Under the pieces are notes generated by a model. That model was given only the letters and a program-made list of their open reading frames with translations, searched no databases and was not told where the DNA came from. A program made the position numbers and the translations under genes. A DNA stretch of 64,000 bases from contig JBBSBL010000005.1 in assembly GCA_038251325.1 (NCBI GenBank), positions 1 through 64,000 of the forward strand, read 5' to 3'. This stretch comes from JBBSBL01 sp038251325 (lineage in GTDB: Bacteria > Actinomycetota > Thermoleophilia > Solirubrobacterales > Solirubrobacteraceae). Shown piece after piece: positions 60,590 to 64,000 of the stretch; positions within the stretch are counted from its first letter, which is position 1; each line of letters starts with the position of its first letter.

Positions 60590-61279
60590 ATGGCCGCCGC
60601 CGACACCACCAGCCTCGCCGTCGCGACCCGCGAGCAGACCGGGTCGCGCGCCATCCGGCGCCTGCGCCGCACCGGCCAGGTGCCGGGCGTCGTCTACGGC
60701 GGCGACGGGGACACCGTCACCTTCTCCGTCGACGCGCGCGTCCTGCGCTCGGCGCTCGCCTCCTCCGGCGCGATCATCGAGCTCTCGGTCGACGGTGCCG
60801 GCGGCCAGCCGGTCCTCCTCAAGGACGACCAGCGCCATCCCGTGACCGGCGCGGTCATGCACGTCGACCTCCTGCGGATCCGGCTCGACCAGAAGATCCA
60901 GACCACGGTCCCGCTCGAGCTCACCGGCGCAGAGGAGACCCCCGGCATCACCGAGGGCGGCGTGCTCGAGCACGTCACCCGCGAGGTGACGATCGAGGCC
61001 CTTCCGACCGCCATCCCGGACGTCATCACCCTCGATGTCTCGAAGATGGACATCAACGACTCCCTCACGCTGGCCGCGGTGGTCGCGCCGGAGGGCGTCG
61101 AGATCCTCGGCGAGCTCGACGAGGTCACCGTGGCCACCGTCACCCCGCCGCGCCTGGTCCTGGAGTCCGAGGAGCTCGAGGAGGAGACCGAGGTCCTCGG
61201 CGAGGGCGAGGAGGGCGCGGAGGGCGAGGCGGCCCCCGCCGACGGCGAGGAGCCGGCCGCCTCCGACGACGGCGAGTAG
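60590..61279 (+). CDS. rplY: Large ribosomal subunit protein bL25 (Ctc form)
   Basis: 229 aa, the long Ctc form. The N-terminal 5S rRNA-binding domain (TREQTGSRAIRRLRRTGQVPGVVYGG, then HPVTGAVMHVDLLRI) is followed by the TL5/Ctc C-terminal beta domain (TVPLELTGAEETPGITEGGVLEHVTREVTIEALP). An acidic tail (LEEETEVLGEGEEGAEGE) ends it. It binds 5S rRNA in the 50S subunit. The rplY-pth-mfd order is a common Gram-positive arrangement. Confidence 0.95.
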   Translation: MAAADTTSLAVATREQTGSRAIRRLRRTGQVPGVVYGGDGDTVTFSVDARVLRSALASSGAIIELSVDGAGGQPVLLKDDQRHPVTGAVMHVDLLRIRLDQKIQTTVPLELTGAEETPGITEGGVLEHVTREVTIEALPTAIPDVITLDVSKMDINDSLTLAAVVAPEGVEILGELDEVTVATVTPPRLVLESEELEEETEVLGEGEEGAEGEAAPADGEEPAASDDGE

Positions 61280-61285
61280 CCGGCC

Positions 61286-61873
61286 GTGCGCCTGCCCGGT
61301 CGCGGCGGCGGGGTCGCGCCGGTGGACTGGCTCGTGGTCGGGCTCGGGAACCCGGGCGGCGAGTACGTCGGGACGCGCCACAACGTGGGGTTCGAGGCGG
61401 CGAACGTCCTGGCCGCGCGGTGGGAGCTGCCGCGGGCGAGGAAGCGCTTCGCGGGGATGGTGACCGACGGCCGCACCGGGCCGGGCGGCCCGCGGGTCGC
61501 GGTGCTGCTGCCCCAGACCTTCATGAACGACGCCGGGCGCTCCGCCGGCCCGGCTCGCGGCGCCTACGGCGTGGAGCTCGAGCGGGTGCTCGTGCTCCAC
61601 GACGAGATCGACCTGCCGTTCGGCGAGGTCCGCACCCGCGTCGGCGGCGGCCTGGCCGGCCACAACGGGCTGAAGTCGCTGAAGCGCGAGCTCGGCGGGC
61701 CGGGCTTCGCCCGCGTGCGGATCGGGGTCGACCGCCCGCCGACCACCGACCCCGACCGCGTCGCCGCCTACGTCCTGGGCCGCTTCCGCGAGCCGAGGGC
61801 CGACGTCGAACTGCTCGTCGAGCGCGCGGCCGACGCGGCCGAGCGGGTGGTGATGGGGGAAGCGGAGGGGTAG
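61286..61873 (+). CDS. pth: Peptidyl-tRNA hydrolase
   Basis: 195 aa. LVVGLGNPGGEYVGTRHNVGFEAANVLA holds the catalytic His, LLPQTFMNDAG the tRNA-binding Asn, and HDEIDLPFGEVRTRVGGGLAGHNGLKSL the substrate loop with the active-site Asp. It frees tRNA from prematurely released peptidyl-tRNA. GTG 61286 lies 6 nt after the rplY stop; a later GTG (61322) is possible because the first 12 residues are not conserved. Confidence 0.95.
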   Translation: MRLPGRGGGVAPVDWLVVGLGNPGGEYVGTRHNVGFEAANVLAARWELPRARKRFAGMVTDGRTGPGGPRVAVLLPQTFMNDAGRSAGPARGAYGVELERVLVLHDEIDLPFGEVRTRVGGGLAGHNGLKSLKRELGGPGFARVRIGVDRPPTTDPDRVAAYVLGRFREPRADVELLVERAADAAERVVMGEAEG

Positions 61874-61892
61874 GGGGGGATCGCGCCCCCCC
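61873..61892 (+). terminator. G7/C7 hairpin after pth
   Basis: Seven G (61873-61879), loop ATCGCG, then C at 61886-61892. It directly follows the pth stop and precedes the mfd promoter box. Confidence 0.6.
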
Positions 61893-61897
61893 CCTCG

Positions 61898-61903
61898 TAG
61901 ACT
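61898..61903 (+). promoter_or_regulatory. -10 box TAGACT for mfd
   Basis: TAGACT lies 54 nt before GTG 61958. The implied leader contains the inverted repeat described at 61903-61952. Confidence 0.4.
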
Positions 61904-61952
61904 CGAGCACGACCCCGGCCGCGCCCCGTGCGCGGTCGAGGGCCGTGCTCGA
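61903..61952. promoter_or_regulatory. 9-bp inverted repeat in the mfd leader
   Basis: TCGAGCACG (61903-61911) is mirrored by CGTGCTCGA (61944-61952), 32 nt apart. CGTGCTC recurs at 61957. It could be a leader hairpin or an operator. Confidence 0.4.
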
Positions 61953-61957
61953 CCATC

Positions 61958-64000
<2,043 letters not shown>

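Overview
The window is very GC-rich, with a strong G/C third-position bias and GTG starts nearly as common as ATG. It contains actinobacterial-type housekeeping genes: dnaX-ybaB-recR, ask-asd, lon with hsp20, glyS, metG-tatD-rsmA-ispE, glmU-prs, rplY-pth and mfd. The gene mix (a CCG-type succinate dehydrogenase with no heme anchors beside it, single-chain glycyl-tRNA synthetase, PucR regulators, many small one-TM proteins) fits a chromosome of Actinomycetota, probably class Thermoleophilia (Solirubrobacterales). The class assignment is inference. I see no phage, plasmid, insertion sequence or CRISPR signature.

Layout. 1-4.0 kb: 3' end of dnaX, a YbaB nucleoid protein and recR, then aspartate kinase and aspartate-semialdehyde dehydrogenase. 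4.0-7.7 kb (minus): succinate dehydrogenase sdhA-sdhB-sdhE. 7.8-12.3 kb: site-2 protease, M32 carboxypeptidase and an AidB-like acyl-CoA dehydrogenase. 12.4-14.5 kb: NAD-type isocitrate dehydrogenase and malate dehydrogenase, so three TCA enzymes lie close together. 14.7-18.3 kb: an AT-hook/winged-helix regulator, an SRPBCC protein, an NAD(P)-binding protein, a Cys-containing small protein and a cation/proton antiporter. 18.3-22.6 kb: MBL hydrolase, Hsp20, Lon and a small membrane protein. 22.7-29.6 kb: TetR, epimerase, a diiron R2-like/SCP2 fusion, glyS, FmdB, a DMT transporter and an LCP protein. 29.6-38.1 kb: ROK kinase, rsmI, a degenerate M23 protein, metG-tatD-rsmA-ispE and a DedA-PAP2 fusion. 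38.2-42.6 kb: a PucR regulator, a UGA-containing peroxiredoxin-like gene, a cyclase-family protein and an S15-type hydrolase. 42.7-50.3 kb: a divergent cluster with two radical-SAM genes, an FAD oxidoreductase, a nucleoside phosphorylase and two sugar-transferase-like proteins, next to a frameshifted FkbM methyltransferase and an FG-GAP remnant. 50.8-64 kb: tRNA-Gln, glmU-prs, a TetR/hydrolase pair, a GH2 glycosidase, a LOG protein, a PLD-like protein, rplY, pth and the 5' part of mfd.

Most notable. (1) The gene at 39460-40017 is a single reading frame interrupted only by TGA at 39604, exactly where the first Cys of the CxxC motif of the peroxiredoxin-like family belongs. A stem-loop with SECIS-like geometry follows the TGA, so this is a strong selenoprotein candidate. 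(2) The radical-SAM cluster at 42.7-49.3 kb combines families often found in selenium- or arsenic-associated radical-SAM pathways and has no assigned product. (3) A TAnnnT -10 box lies 6-11 nt upstream of the start codon at 18 genes on both strands, which implies leaderless transcription as a major mode and fixes several otherwise ambiguous starts.
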